Shown here: one piece after another, positions 20,709 through 34,076 of the stretch
How the letters are laid out: the number at the start of each line of letters is the position of its first letter
Position numbering within the stretch: the first letter of the stretch is position 1
Source: Maylandia zebra
Taxonomy: Eukaryota; Chordata; Actinopteri; Cichliformes; Cichlidae
Length of the DNA stretch: 64,000 nt
Assembly: GCF_041146795.1 (NCBI RefSeq)
Contig: NC_135177.1
Coordinates: 18,124,560-18,188,559 of the forward strand
Reading direction: 5' to 3'
Made by a program: the position numbers and the translations under genes
Notes under the pieces: model-generated
Database searches by the model: none
Told to the model about the DNA's origin: nothing
The model's input: only the letters and a program-made list of their open reading frames with translations

Positions 20709-23079
20709 CAGTGAAGTGTCTAGAAAAATTTTGTTGGGGGGGCCAGGTAGGGGCACAGATTTGGAGAAGGGTGGCAGATTTAATTGGCAGATAATGTTTA
20801 AAAAAAAATTTCTACCAACCCTTAACCATAATTCAATAATCCTATAAACCTAATAACCAAAGGCACTTTTAACTCTTATTAGAATGAGATTTTAACCACT
20901 ACGGTGCAAAGTTTTTAGATACTGCGTTGATAAAGTACAAGAGATACAATCAGTGCTTTGTCAGTGTTTACTCAGCATTCAAGGACAGCAATATTTGCAT
21001 AGTATTTTTACTGACATATACTGCACATATGTTTTGGGCAAAAACATTTTTGAATATTAAAATACGAACATTTGTAGCAAACAATGGACAAATTAGCCAG
21101 TTCCAATGTAAAACTTTCTCTGCCTGTTAAAAAAAGAAGATAATCTTCTCACAAACTGGTGTTTGATTTTGAAACAGGAAAAAAGTGGAGAAACAACTGA
21201 AAAGACTAATATTTGAATAAAACCTGAAAGCAAGTAAATACTTTCTATGCTGCCTTATGGTAAACTTTGGTAATATTGATAAAGAACAACACTGGCTGAT
21301 GATGAAATACATTCAGCTGGCATGGTGACACTGCCAGTATTAACCTGCAGGGCTGGACTGGGACAGAAAATCGGGCATTTTGACTACAGACCGACCCACC
21401 AGGTATTAAAGCCATAAAGCCTTTGAATGAAAACAAACCCTGTTGTGACAGTGATGTAGTCTTTTTGGTATATGTATGATTTCTATACATTTTACGTCAG
21501 ATAAAAACTTTGGTTGTAAGATTTAGATAATTATTTAATAAAAGCTAGATATTTTAAATGAGAATAAGAAAGAAAAGTATTTCTTTGTGCCCCCTTTCCC
21601 TGTTAATGCCCTACCTGGCCCCCTGGCAAAACTTTGCTAGACCCGCCCCTGCACAGTTACCAGCTGTCAGCTACATAAAAAAGGATCCTGGTGGGTGGTC
21701 TTCACGTTTCCCTCTCACCAGATATCCAAACCGACATCATGACCAGCAGCTTTACAGCTGTGGCTCCAGCAAACATCAGCTGATACTAGAAATGAATATT
21801 AAATAAATTCTAACAACAGCCGATCAAGCTTAAACGTGCTGCTGTTGTTTAGCGCAACATCTGCTGGTTTCGTCTTTCTGGCGCAAAGTGGGCGATAAAC
21901 AAACAAGAGAGAAAAGCCGATCAGCTGATCATCGATCAGTTTCATGATTGAAGTAGCAACAGGAGAGGCAGGATGAGAGAAGAGGCAGCTGTGCAGCGTA
22001 AAGACAGAATAAATCCAGCTTTGTGTCTTTTTCCATTCTAGCTGAAGTTCGGGACAAACTGCGTCTCTTCTCAGCTCAATACGAAACGTGTAATATTTTC
22101 TCTGATTGAGGGACCATTCCATTTTTTTAAGGAGCCGTTGGCAACTCTACTAACTAACCTTATGAATAAAATAAAGTTCACTATCAGTAACATCATAGCA
22201 ACCGAACAGCTGTATAAAAACTCCAAGCTGGCTAGAACGCAGTATGAGTTATTGCAACTGACAGTAAAAAGTCAGCACAACGAAAATAAACTCCACCTAA
22301 ACTTAGTTCATATCTGACCCAGATAGACTGCAGGTCATAACTTCTTACCTGAAGTTCAGTTCACCTGACACTCGGACTGGCGGCTGCCTCGGGGCTCTCC
22401 TCCTGCCTCCCCTTCCCTCATCCACCTGCTGCCTCTGTGGAAGCCCCGCCATAGCCACCACCAAACAACGGAGTTATTTCTACACATCGACCTGCATCTG
22501 GCCAATCCACCACCTCTCATTGTTCATGCCGTTACAAAAAAAATAAAAAATAAGTCAAATAAGCCCGATGGCCAGTCCAGCTATGTTAACCTGCAACCAA
22601 ATCTGCAGCTCCATACAGCAATGTTATGACTTACCTTACATCTTATAACTCATAACTCTTATGTTAGCTGCCCTCAGTAGCATACTGTCTGAAATATTCC
22701 ACGGCTGCAATAATTCTTTAAGTGTTATTTTTTCCTTGGTATTCTAATTTCGCCGAAGTTTACTAAACTCAACAAACTTAATATTACTTACCGGGACATT
22801 TATTCTGTCCTCATTTTCTTTCACCGAAAAATTGTTTCCTGCAGTGACGTCTTTCGTGCTTGGCTCTCCTACCTTTGCTAACGTGATGCACATAGCGCAG
22901 AAGCCGATGCTGCATTCACTTACACTCGGATATCTGAGCGTCACCGTGAAAACATAATCGGACATTTGATATTTGATTGAATTTTATTGTTTTGCCTTTG
23001 GGGTGGCACCTGGGGTGGCCAGTCTGGTTGGGGGGGGTGGCCTGTGCCCCCCCAGGCCACCCCGCTGGACACGCCATTG
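20709..23079. mobile_element. hAT-type element, middle of three nested
   Basis: The left end is CAGTGAAGTGTCTAG and the complement of the right end is CAATGGCGTGTCCAG (four differences in 15). Perfect 8-bp duplications ATACCAGC flank it (20701-20708 and 23080-23087). Both ends continue into G-rich GGGGGGGCC sequence. The interior holds another hAT-type element (21,348-22,585). A minus-strand open frame (22,965-22,744) has no recognisable domain. Confidence 0.85.
21348..22585. mobile_element. hAT-type element, innermost of three nested (family 2)
   Basis: Starts CAGGGCTGGACTGGG and ends CCAGTCCAGCTATG, flanked by perfect 8-bp duplications TTAACCTG (21340-21347 and 22586-22593). The element at 56,728-58,184 has the same GCTGGACTGG end motif. 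No transposase is present. An isolated transposon end (the complement of CAGGGGCGGGTCTAG, ending at 21,651) lies inside it with no partner found. Confidence 0.88.
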
Positions 23080-23317
23080 ATACCAGCTACTCCAATTTCA
23101 GTAACCCTACAAACGTCACTGCTGTTTAGTTTTCTGCTTTCATTTGTGTCGGAAGTGAAGCAGAGCTGTACGTTTTAATTTTTCAGAAATCCCTCAATCA
23201 GTAAATGGTATATTATTTAATCATAACAATTTTTGGGGAGGCTTCCCATACCACTAGAGGGAGCCCATATAGCACCAGTGGTACCCATACCACAGTTTGA
23301 GAACCACTGGTTTACAG

Positions 23318-24570
23318 GATTATAAAGCAAACGCATGCTCTAAAAACTTTTGAACAGTCAAACAATGTCATATTGCTCACACAGTAAAGCAAACAAAAGA
23401 CTTGCACCTAATAACACCCTGAATATCAGTTCCACATGTGTCCCTGTCAGCAACAGAGTGTTACTAGCAGCGGCGGTCCTAGCCTGTTTGGCACCCTGGC
23501 CAAACACTCCCTTGATCCCTTTACCCCTAGTCCTAAAGTGTATATTTATTGTCTTACTCTTCTTATATTTATTGTTTGTTTACTTGCACTGCTGTAACTA
23601 GAGCCTTGACGTCTCTGCTCTCGCGCTCACTTTTCTCATATAGAATTTAGAAAAAAAACATTGGTGCAAATTCTAAGTCTGTATCATAATGTCTGGTGTT
23701 TTCGTTTTATTTTGCGAGTTGGTTATTAGATGCTGCTCCAGCCAGTCAGAGAATAGGTTGAAAACAGGAGTTAATAAATTCTGCAGTCCACTACAAATGG
23801 CACTGAACAAAAATTAAACAGTTAAATCTCTCTATATATGGCACCATTTTAAAGCCTGGAATAGTCTTTTGACAGTAGAATAGGATTCATATATATTGCA
23901 TACATTTTGTATGATATAGAGGTATTAAGGTAATAGTGAAGCAGTCAGTCCCAGAGCATATTCTAAATACTGCTCTTGTGGAAGTGGAAGGTATTCTAAA
24001 TGCCAAAATCTTGCATACATATCATTTGACATAGCTAATCTCGATCCCATTACACCCAGCATCCCTCTCACGGAGCGATGGGATTCTTCATTACCTCCAG
24101 CTTTCTATAATTCCAGCAATCTACCAGGAAAGAGAAAATGGCGGCAGCTGAGTTTTCTCAGATAACACCTGGGCTGCCTTAATTTGCTATTAACTACTGT
24201 AGGGTTTCTGGTGTTTATAAGAAGATGACCCTGGTGTCAACATAACAGAAACTTCATTGCTGATTGCACCACACAGATACATGTGACCATTACATTGCTT
24301 CCCTGCTGATTATTTTTTATTTAATTAAGTATCCACTAGGTAGCGTAGTTTTTCACACAAGACACAACACTCTTGTGAATATCACACCTACCATGTTTAT
24401 GGAGCGGCCGAAGTAGAGAACAGATGGAAAGGAAGTCACAATGGAACAGGCCTCAATTTCCGGGAGCCCTCTGGCCTATGGGTACTATAGCAAACACTTT
24501 CACTGGACCAGATTGAGTGATCCAGACTGCTGCAGTAAAGGCCAAAGATAAAACCTATGTCCAAGTAGTT
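23318..24570. other. No gene seen
   Basis: Includes a possible short DNA-transposon end (CAGCGGCGGTCCTAG at about 23,469) without a secure partner. Otherwise unremarkable AT-rich spacer. Confidence 0.5.
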
Positions 24571-24578
24571 CTAATGCC

Positions 24579-25690
24579 CAGCGCAGGAATAACGACATTA
24601 CAAGTAACAAGCGTTACTTTTTTCACTAACCAGTAATCTAACTAATTACTACTTCTATCATTCCAATGCTGTTACCATTACTAAGAAGAAAATGCAGTGC
24701 AGTCACGTTACCGTTTTAACTGCGTGCGCTTCCACGGACGGCAATCACTTTCTGGCACAACACCTGGAGCTAGGGGGCAAATTAGTCGCACGAGTGCTGT
24801 TTGACTGAGGAAGAATAAAGTAGTCGTGGTAAGCCAAGCACATGACCACTTTAAGATGACAAAGCAACAAGGTGATATATACCAGTTTTGACAGTCATGA
24901 CAAACAATATACACGGTGTTTTCCTGAATAGTTTTGTTACGTTTCGCACTGTCTAAGGACAGCGTTAGCAAGCACTCTCTGCTTGTGACCAAAAAAACCA
25001 AAAAACAAAACAAACACCTGCTGTCAGGCCAGCAATCAGGCTTTGATGTTCTCATTTATAGTGAACAGAAATTATTTTTTTGGAGTGGCACAAATAATTT
25101 CTGTAGCATCTTATTTAATGCAGAACACCTGATTGTTATGTAAATAGTTTGAAGTGGTTATTAAAAAAATAGGGTAAAAAGTAAATGGCTGCAAATAACT
25201 TTGTTGTTTGCAAAACTTGAGCAGAAGATTTTAAAATTGACAATTTATATTCGCATTTAAAGTTATGAAATATGACTTAATAAACATGTTTGTGGTTGTT
25301 ACAGTAAAAAATATAACTTTTTCTGATCGGATTTTATGTTTTTTGCCTGATTTTAGATCAACTGTGTTAATACAGTATGTCAAAATGAAATCATAACTGT
25401 AAATTCAGACACGTGAGGTTGTGTTGAAAAAAATGATACCAAACAAAGAGTTTGGTATCAGTAAAGAGTTTTTAAAGGTGAAATATAGAGGTAAAATCAA
25501 CAGTAGTTTGAAATGGCCATTTATACCCTGGACCCGAGAGTTTTTTTTTTTTTAAGCAACGCAATAGTTACTTTTCAAATAATTAAATACTTTTAGAATC
25601 TTGTAACTTAGTTACTAACTCAGTGACTTTTTTGAAGAAGTAACTAGTAACTATAAATAATTACTTTTTCAAAGTAACTTACCAACACTG
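24579..25690 (-). mobile_element. Non-autonomous hAT-type element, family 1, copy b
   Basis: Starts CAGCGCAGGAATAACG and ends GTAACTTACCAACACTG, with perfect 8-bp duplications CTAATGCC (24571-24578 and 25691-25698). It is the reverse orientation of the 7,503-8,899 element; the interiors are recognisably homologous (both share TTCTTCCTCAGTCAAACAGC-like sequence). No transposase. Confidence 0.9.
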
Positions 25691-25994
25691 CTAATGCCTA
25701 AATAAATTTAAATAACATGAAAGAAATTTGGGGGCAGCTGTGTTGGGAAGCATACCACTGACACCTTGTGGTGAAGAGGTTAATTACAGTCACAGGACTG
25801 GTGTCTTCCAGCTACAGCAGCCAGCTTAACTAGTGATTCCGAGGCTTGCCATGAATTGGACATGTCCTTCTGTGTCTTTATGAAGCTGTGAGTAGTAATA
25901 GATTTATTGCCTGTCAGGATCTTTGTGTTGATAGTTTATTCCAAGTCCTATAATTTGTGTTGAGCTGTTTTCGAGGCTAACTATCTTTACATTC

Positions 25995-26558
25995 TGTTAC
26001 GTCCCCTGGCTAGTCTAGGGTGTTTGAAGGGACGAACATAAAGGTAAATAGTGAAGGAGGAGCCAAGATGGTAACTTATTTATTATTAAGGTTTATTTAA
26101 TGCTAGTGATGACATTTTGGTACAGACAGAGTTAACTTCAGGGAGAGCCAAGGCCAACATAACAAACAAAACATCCCTGATGTGAAAATAAAAGAAACTT
26201 ACCTAACTCCAAAGAAAACAAAATATACAACCTATAACCATAACCTACCTAACAACACATAAACAGGAGAAAACAGGGTGTCAAAACAAAAGGCAGCTCT
26301 CCCCTACAGGCAGTCTGAACATGAAAACTAAAATGCACATACAAGTCACAAAGGCATGCAAGCCTGCACAGGTATGGCACTCAAAATGGCCAAAGGGCCC
26401 AGAAACACAGCTTCACAGGCCTTAAGTAGTGCTCTGCTGATTAACAATCTGCTAATTAGCTGGACTCTGAGCAGCATCCAATCAGGACAGAGGAGGTGGA
26501 GCCTAGACAAAACAAAGAGTTAGTAGGAAGTAGTAACATCCTCCTGGGGGATGTAACA
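25995..26558 (-). mobile_element. Solo LTR with 4-bp target duplication
   Basis: Starts TGTTACGTCCCC and ends GGGATGTAACA, giving inverted termini TGTTAC/GTAACA. ATTC lies on both sides (25991-25994 and 26559-26562). A minus-strand AATAAA (TTTATT near 26,090) suggests minus orientation. No internal region or second LTR is present. Gypsy-type is an inference from the 4-bp duplication. Confidence 0.75.
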
Positions 26559-26562
26559 ATTC

Positions 26563-27119
26563 CATGTGGTGGGTCGCATTAATATGCTAGTCTAGATAGT
26601 CTAATGAATGTTCTTGAGTTACCTGATGAGTCTGTCTGAATGTGTTAATTTGTTCACATTTACCAGTTCATTGTTCAACAAGGGTTATGCAAACTATATA
26701 TACATTAATGATTTTTGGGAGAATCAAAATTGCTTAACTAACATGTGCTACTGTTTTCTCTATTAACAGACCACACACATACAGACATGTGTATACACCC
26801 CATGTCTACTTCTCCCTGCTGCACCATTTCTATGAATTTGGTGTGTACAATTTAATGGGAATCCCTCTTTTAGACCCTGTTTCTCCAACAGGAGTCTAAG
26901 TCCACATTGTCTCCACCTCACCCAGCTGCATTTATTGCTACAGTTTGAATTTACTCTAGAAGAGATAACATCCCGAGCGGGTGGATTAACAACAGAACAA
27001 AGGATTGCAGATTTAATGTAATCACGACCTTAGACACAGAATGAGTCAAACCTCATATCCATGTCATAAGTTATGTCATCTAGCGCAGTATAGATTACAA
27101 ATAAATGTGAGAAAACATT
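26563..27119. other. No gene seen
   Basis: Spacer between the solo LTR and LINE debris. No motif recognised. Confidence 0.55.
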
Positions 27120-27290
27120 TTTCATCCTCAATTGAGCAACTTTTGCATGTTCTCCCCTCTTTGCATGTGGTTCTCCCCGGGTACTCTGGCTTCCTCTCAC
27201 AGTCCAAAGACATGCAGTTTGTGGGGGTAGGTCAATTGCCCACAGGTGTGAATGTGAGTGCGAATGGTTGTCTCTGTCTATGGCTACATC
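27120..27290 (-). mobile_element. Fragment of a dispersed fish LINE 3' region
   Basis: Contains GCATGTTCTCC, GTACTCTGGCTTCCTC and CCAAAGACATGCAGTTTG, the complement of the repeat at 41,790-42,172. Only the central portion remains. It abuts the R2-like fragment. Confidence 0.75.
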
Positions 27291-27302
27291 CACACTAGCC
27301 CA

Positions 27303-28016
27303 CACTGGTACATAGTACCGTGGCTGGACAAAGCTGGACTGAAAGACAGCACGGAGGCACTAATCATGGCAGCACAGGAACAAGCACTGAGCACAAGATC
27401 CATAGAGGCTCGGGTCTATCACACCAGGCAAGACCCCAGGTGCAGGCTGTGTAAAGATGCCCCAGAGACAATCCAGCACATAACAGCAGGGTGCAAGATG
27501 CTAGCAGGCAAGGCATACATGGAACGCCATAACCAAGTGGCCGGCATAGTGTACAGGAACATCTGTGCCGAGTATAACCTGGAAGTCCCGAGGTCAAAAT
27601 GGGAGATGCCCCCTAGGGTGGTGGAGAATGACCGAGCTAAGATCCTGTGGGACTTCCAGATACAGACGGACAAAATGGTGGTGGCTAACGAACCGGACAT
27701 AGTGGTGGTAGACAAACAGAAGAAGACGGCCGTAGTGATCGATGTAGCGGTTCCGAATGACAGCAATATCAGGAAGAAGGAACACGAGAAGCTGGAGAAA
27801 TACCAAGGGCTCAGAGAAGAGCTCGAGAGGATGTGGAGGGTGAAGGTGATGGTGGTCCGCGTGGTAATCGGAGCACTAGGTGTGGTGACTCCCAAACTAG
27901 GCGAGTGGCTCCAGCAGATCCCGGGAATAACATCGGAGATCTCTGTCCAGAAGAGCGCAGTCCTGGGAACAGCTAAGATACTGCGCAGGACCCTCAAGCT
28001 CCCAGGCCTCTGGTAG
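27303..28016 (+). mobile_element. C-terminal endonuclease of an R2-like LINE
   Basis: An open frame of about 237 codons carries the C-terminal part of a LINE with a restriction-like endonuclease. It has a CCHC knuckle (CRLCKDAPETIQHITAGC, pattern C-X2-C-X8-H-X4-C), a KWEMPPRVVENDRAKILWDF block, and the nuclease core EPDIVVVDK...VVIDVAVPND, matching the PD-(D/E)XK arrangement of the R2/R4/NeSL group. The stop at 28,014 is followed by a short 3' UTR and a T/AT-rich tail. The 5' end is truncated near 27,303, before the reverse transcriptase. This frame is intact, unlike the RT fragment at 1-622. Confidence 0.85.
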
Positions 28017-28059
28017 AGGACCCGAGCTTGAAGGATAAACCGCCCGCAGGGGCGTGCTG

Positions 28060-28104
28060 GGTGTTTTTTTTTTTTTAAATTTTTTTTTTTTTATTTAATT
28101 TTTT

Positions 28105-28153
<49 letters not shown>
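28060..28153. repeat. Poly(T) and (AT)n tail
   Basis: T-runs from 28,063 followed by about 21 AT units (28,111-28,153), immediately downstream of the R2-like 3' UTR and probably seeded by its tail. Confidence 0.9.
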
Positions 28154-28155
<2 letters not shown>

Positions 28156-28157
<2 letters not shown>

Positions 28158-29770
28158 CAACTAACTCTAAAATGTTTGTTAGCAGAGAAAAGACACAGGC
28201 AGACTACGCTAATGACATGTGATGTTACAACACTAGTGAAATATTAGTGTCATATATTTGTTCAAGACGTTTTTCTTATGGGCAAAAATATTAAAATCAT
28301 GATGAACAGGGGTGGTGATTCCTATGGCTTTCTGTATATAATTTGGAATTTTGTACAAATGTAGGCCAATAATAAATACATGATATCATTTCATTCATTT
28401 CAAAGGTTTATTTGCATGACGCACAAACAGACACAATTGAAAGGTACAAATGTGTTGTGCATGAAACGAATTCAAACGTGCTGCAGATGTGTGTCGCAAG
28501 TTCATTTATTTAACCTCATTTATTTTTAGTTAGGTAAACTCTAAAAATAACAGATCGCTGGTGCTTAGAATACAGTTGAATAACTATTATAAAACTGATG
28601 ATATAATATTTCTGTCCAGTTTGCAGTCTTCATAATGAACATGCTGTTGCAAACTCTGCTCCTCTCGGTGAAAATGCGCCTTCTCTTTTCTCTTTGTATA
28701 AAAACATTTTAAAAGTCAGTTTAATCTCAAAATTCACTGTTAAATCCAAAACTCATCAGATAAAGAAAAGTGAATGGTTCAGTCTAACACATGTGCCAGT
28801 GAACCATTAAACTTCAGTAAAACTATGCAGTTCTGAAACGTAACTTTAACCTCAGCCAAACCGATTTGCTCAGTTGTAAATAAAACAGCGAAGTAAACGT
28901 GACCCGACAGACAAAACCTGAGTGAATTAAGTCCAGCGTTTAACCACTGAGAGCTAAAACTCAGGTGAGGTTTCAAAGCTGTGTGCCGGTGATTGGACAT
29001 CAGCCGCTGATAAAGCGGTTCGCCTAAAGTTCTCTGCAGGGAAACAAGCTCCAGCAGCTCTGCCCTCGGGGGAAAAATACTATATTTACTTATCTTGTGC
29101 AGAAAAATGCGCCGACATTGCGTTATATCGAGCACTGGCTGCCCAGTTAAACTGTGACTATCACCAGGTAACGTGGGCGTGTTTCTTGAATTAGCAGCAG
29201 GTGTTAAACAGCTGACAGATGAGGAGGAGGAAGCATGCAGGTAAACTGAGGGTCTGTTGAGCTGATCGCTGGTGTCGTGAGGAAAATGTCAGCTCGTTCT
29301 TTATGTTACAGAAGCACAGAGACACAAGACCAGGTGGGAAGAGACGACCGTTTGGTAAAAATGAGAATCTGCGAATGCAACATGTGGAATACGGACAGTG
29401 GAATATGTAAAGGAACCGGTTAACGATAACTTTTGCAAACATGTTCTATGTTGACAACCTGACCAGACATGTGAAGATTACGCCATGACATTCTCGCCTA
29501 AAACACTATTTAAAGTGTAGTTGGTGACAGAAAAACGGGGTATTTTAAAACTTTACAATACCACCATTGCTGCCTGTGATTTGAAATGCATTCTGGGCTG
29601 CCCCAAGTCTACACAAGCAATCGATTATCTAGGATTGACCTGTCTTGACTTACTTTGCACAGCAACCAATCAAATGCTAGAGAAGCTGCAGTGGCCAAGA
29701 ACCCCGCCCACTTAGTTTGATGGGTGAGGCTGACCATGCTGGGCTGACAGATAAAATAATTTCAAGTTGA
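28156..29770. other. No gene seen
   Basis: About 1.6 kb of non-repetitive-looking DNA. Open frames of up to 118 codons (29,135-28,779 minus) have no recognisable domain, splice context or homology I can name. Confidence 0.5.
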
Positions 29771-29772
29771 GA

Positions 29773-29957
29773 CATGAAGGGCACAAAAGTGCCATAATTA
29801 ATTAAATAAATAAATCATTAACTAATTAATTTAAACGGTCAATAATTATTTAAATGTGTCAATTAATTAATTAAATGTGTCGTAAATATTTATTTAATTA
29901 ATTATTGACACATTTAATTAATTATTTAATGGTGTATTTAATTAATTTCATTATGGC
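29773..29957. mobile_element. AT-rich foldback (MITE-like) element
   Basis: The left end TGCCATAATTAATTAAATA pairs with the complement of the right end (TGCCATAATGAAATTAATTA), and the interior is itself palindromic TTAATTAA-rich sequence. No coding content. The transposon class is not determined. Confidence 0.6.
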
Positions 29958-31188
29958 AGTCCTGGCGTTCCATAAATACTAGCAACACTTATACTTATGA
30001 AATAGAGTACCACGTTACAATAAGACAATGTTGTTATTTACTCTGTAAACACTGTAAATCATTCAAAACTATTAATTATGCATTAATTAAGGTTGAGAAA
30101 GAGGAAATCCTGACCAGTTTCTTGCCAAATCTGTTAAGATATATATTTCATCAAGAATTGCTATATTAAACATTTTAGACACTTGCAAACATTTTTAGCA
30201 TATAATATAGCACTTTGTCGATGCATTACAAATATCCACAGTTATCAAAGGAAGCCTTGTTGTAAAGTGTAAAACATGTCACTATTTATTATACCTAGAC
30301 CTAAATTACAATCAGTGCTCAAAATAACATGTAATTACCGTCAAAAATGGTAATGTATTATAACAGTAACACATGTAAAATTAAATGCGTTGTTAAGAAC
30401 ACCAAATAGCCCTCCCTTCCAAAAAAAAGTTCATGCCAACATGCAATGGCAAGACATTCAGGTTCAGACTGGAAACATCTTTTGTATATTCTTGAATAAG
30501 CATCCCTGTGGTTCATCAGGTTGTCGTAATTCGTCAACCAAGACAAGATAACCATTCAAGAACCATGAGATGTTCCTCCAACAACATCTCAGTATGATTG
30601 TCAGTCTATGGACATGTCCTTTCTTGGTCATCCAAGCTCTTTCGATATCTTGTCTATGACTGCCAGATTGAGGACCTACAAACCACCTGCTGTGATTTAC
30701 CTTGTAATGTCTGTACCCCATGTCAGTCAAAACATTCTTGTAGGCTCTCCACTCATCACTGATAATAGCACTGTTGGTGGAATACCTGTTTTCTTAGATT
30801 TAATTTCCTTTTGGGATTAAAGTAACTACTAAAAGTTTTAATTTAATTATTTGAATTCTGACTCAAATATTAAAATAATTATAGTAATTAATTACTATAA
30901 TTAGTATATATTTATCCACTGATTGTACTGATTTGTGACAAGAACAATGTAGTTACTACACTGAAAACAAATTTCTTACTTGTAATGTTTAAGGCTTCCA
31001 TGTTCAGATCTGGATTGTTTCAAAAAATAAAAATAAAAAACTGGTCTGAGAGTTTACCAACCTTTCCCTGATGACGGAGACAGCTCATTTAGACTGTAGT
31101 TGTGTGACTTCTAACCCCCTTGCTACCATCGACTTAGCACACATGGGATTGGCCAGGAGGGTTTTTTTGCCTTTAAAATTGTATTGCA

Positions 31189-31233
<45 letters not shown>

Positions 31234-33299
31234 GTAATAGGTAATTACTGCCAAGTACTGAAACTTGATGCTGCATTGGACAAAAGCACTCACTTGTTAC
31301 ACTATTTTTTGATGACTGTTATAGCCTTAAATCATCATCAGAATTGAGATGCATCATTCCAGTTGTAGAATGACAGGCTATGACAAGAGAGGGAGGTTAA
31401 GTAGTGAAATTGGGGGAGCCATTCCATCTTCAGTGTCAAAACTTTCCTCATCCCCAGAGTGAGGCATCTCTCTCTCTGTAGTAGCCATCGAAGCAGAAGC
31501 ATCACCTCACTTTGGAAGAGAAAGTCGGGCTGAACTTAAGTGATCACTCAGGTGGTGACGCACAGAACAGCATCCACATTTTCCATTGGGTAAAATTTGT
31601 TTGTTAGCTTAATGGCTTTGGCAGATGGCGTGAGCATCTGGTATGTCCCTTCCTACCCTTTACCAGGACCCACCTCTTCCACTTGCAGGGTATAGAGCAG
31701 ACTTGGGACTTTGGCTTTCCCCTGAGGACAGGTCACATCTCATCAGCCAGAGCCAGGGGATTGGCTGAGATGACTGGCTCTCCTCCAGAAGTTGCCAAAC
31801 CGAACCGGGGGACAGTGCTATCGCAGTGAGCACTTGGGAACGAGCACTGAGTAGAAAGGCAGCTGCTGATGTTGCCAAGGCAGGAGACGTGTAGGAAAGC
31901 CAGGTGCTTTCTTGTGTGGTTGCATAGATGAAAACTCCACTCTTTCCACTAGTACCTAATGCTTGTCACAGTTTTCAGGGTTTTCTATTAGGTTTTAATA
32001 CCTGGTAGCAGGTACTTTCTTGGTACCTACTCTACCTAGAATCCAAGTAATCCAAGACAATCCAAAATGTGATGTCAAAAGATTGCATGCCATTGACTGG
32101 CTTGTCAGTGGCATCACTGAGTTATGAAACCATGACGAAAATCACAAAAAACAAAACCGTCATTTTTGAAACCCAGCAACGAGGGAATTGGCTGCACAAA
32201 AAACAAAAACACTGTGGTCCCTGATTCTTACAAGAAGAATAAAAAAACAGAACAGCAAGTATATCATTTTAATTTCTCTGTAGTCCGAATCCTCATGTCA
32301 TTTCAATACAGATTTGTAAGTTCTGACAGTAGTTAACTTTTGAGTTTAGAAACTTACAAAAAACTTGACTAAAGCAGAAAGGATTTTACTCAAAAATGTT
32401 GACGTCAGTCAGGCTTATTGCTGTTAGGTGATGACTTTGAACTGGGCAGGGATTAGAGCAGAAAGGTGAGAGCTCAAAGGAGGACATACCAGTTTTTGAA
32501 GAGTTGAGCAGGAAGAAGATGAAGGCACCCACCACACAAACGAAACAAGATATGAGTTTGGAATAATTTGTATTTTATTAATTTTTTAATTATTGTTTGA
32601 TTGCTTACTAAAACAGAATAATTGTTTGGCATTACAATGTATAGCAAAGAAACTTTTCAGCTGAACACAGAATACACATGGGTTTGTGCAAAATGAATAC
32701 ATGTAGAGTACATAATCAGCTAAAATTCAATTTCTTTAACTGCTGATTTATATTATTAATGAAATATTTGCTAAAAGTCCATTAAACTGTACCTCTCATT
32801 GCTTTATCAGTTTAATTTCAATCCTGCTGAAATTGTGTTGAAACTGTTTTCAACATGAAAATGTTATAACTGAAAACATTCTTGAGCTGAAAAATTTTCT
32901 CAGCAAATCTTTGTTCCAGTTATGACTTCATACCCTAGGATCCAGATAGACTGGGTAATTAATATCCCCAGTACTGTAACTTGAGACAGATTCATCAAGA
33001 TCAGGTAGTCCATCAAATTTACATATGATCTCAGTGTCTCTGATGACGGGGAAAAGAATAAAACCATCTGGAAGATGACAGCTCTCTTAAACCGACTGCA
33101 ACAAGGCTGCCTCAATCAGTCGAACCATAGAAGGCCTGTGTTGATGAGCAGGTTGCTGCCTTTGACTGCAGTTTGTGTCAAGGAAACAAATTCTCACAAC
33201 TTCAGAGCCATAGCTCATACCGCTCATCCATAATAAATTTTGGGTGTTGTAATTTTGTCTTTGCTCAGGCTTCTCAAAAGTTAGTATATCCTTTTCTGA
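29958..33299. other. No gene seen; poly(A) run
   Basis: Long spacer. A 35-bp A-run lies at 31,193-31,227 and may be a retroposon tail. Short open frames (for example 30,608, 31,660 and 33,087) show no domain. I cannot exclude short exons of an unrecognised gene. Confidence 0.45.
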
Positions 33300-33699
33300 G
33301 CTCACACCAATGTTCCCTCAAATTTTTCAGGTGTGTGAGCGAACTCACAGACCCCCTGAGCGAACCCTTGGACCACTGTGAGCGACATTAGATGTGTACA
33401 ATGTGGTCACGACAGCATCGCATCCATTGAAGTTACATGGTTTATAAAAATAGCCAAATTACAGCATTTACATTTCTGTTAGAATACCTTTAATTAAAAG
33501 CTTTAGCCCATTTACAGAGAAAATTACAAAAATCTTTTTTTAATGACCTGTGCACTATGTCAACGCTATTGGAAGTATGAATATTTGACTTTAACTATGG
33601 CAAATCATGAACTGCCAACCAAATCAAGCCTATTATAAACTCCAATTTTGAAACTTAATATTTTTATTATAAAGCTCTGACTTGTGTTATGATGAGTAT

Positions 33700-33893
33700 G
33701 AGCCAGTCTGTGAAGCTCCTGGTCCTCCTGTCCTACTGTAATATACTTATATATCTATATTATTGCTAATATATATTGTAATATATCTATATCACTAAAG
33801 CACTTCTGGATGGATGCAAACTGCATTTCGTTGCCCTGTACCTGTGCATGTGCAATGACAATAAAGTTGAATTCTATTCTATTCTATTCTACT
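33700..33893 (+). mobile_element. L2-type LINE 3' end
   Basis: Contains GCATTTCGTTGCCCTGTACC, then GACAATAAAGTTGAATTC and an ATTCT repeat tail: the typical 3' UTR and tail of fish L2-like LINEs. 5' truncated. Confidence 0.75.
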
Positions 33894-34076
33894 GCGGTCT
33901 GGGGGACAGTCCTACTGTCCTGTAACTCTTTGTCTGCAAAATACAGTATATAATGACACAATTATTTGCATTTCTAATACTCATAAACTGGTGACAGTAT
34001 TTAATGATCAATATCCATGAATGAAAACTCAATAAATGACACCAGATGAGTAGTAAACTTATCAAGAGCTTAAATT

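Larger units (their letters stand above)
18371..23309. mobile_element. hAT-type element, outermost of three nested
   Basis: The left end CTGTGGTTCTCAAAC and the complement of the right end CAGTGGTTCTCAAAC differ at one base. Perfect 8-bp duplications GTTTACAG flank it (18363-18370 and 23310-23317). Both ends continue with the GTACCAC-type sequence common in vertebrate hAT elements. No transposase is seen. Most of its 4.9 kb is later insertions: an L2 LINE (18.8-20.3 kb) and a second hAT-type element (20,709-23,079) that itself holds a third. Confidence 0.88.

Noticed and set aside
22744-22965. 73-codon minus frame starting MSDYVF
   Set aside because: It lies inside the middle hAT-type element and matches no transposase or host domain I know.
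23469-23600. Possible short hAT-like element starting CAGCGGCGGTCC
   Set aside because: The best partner end gives only a 7-of-8 flanking match (GTTACTAG versus GTAACTAG) and no proper terminal repeat.
28779-29135. 118-codon minus frame
   Set aside because: No domain, no signal peptide and no splice partners; length is within chance for this composition.
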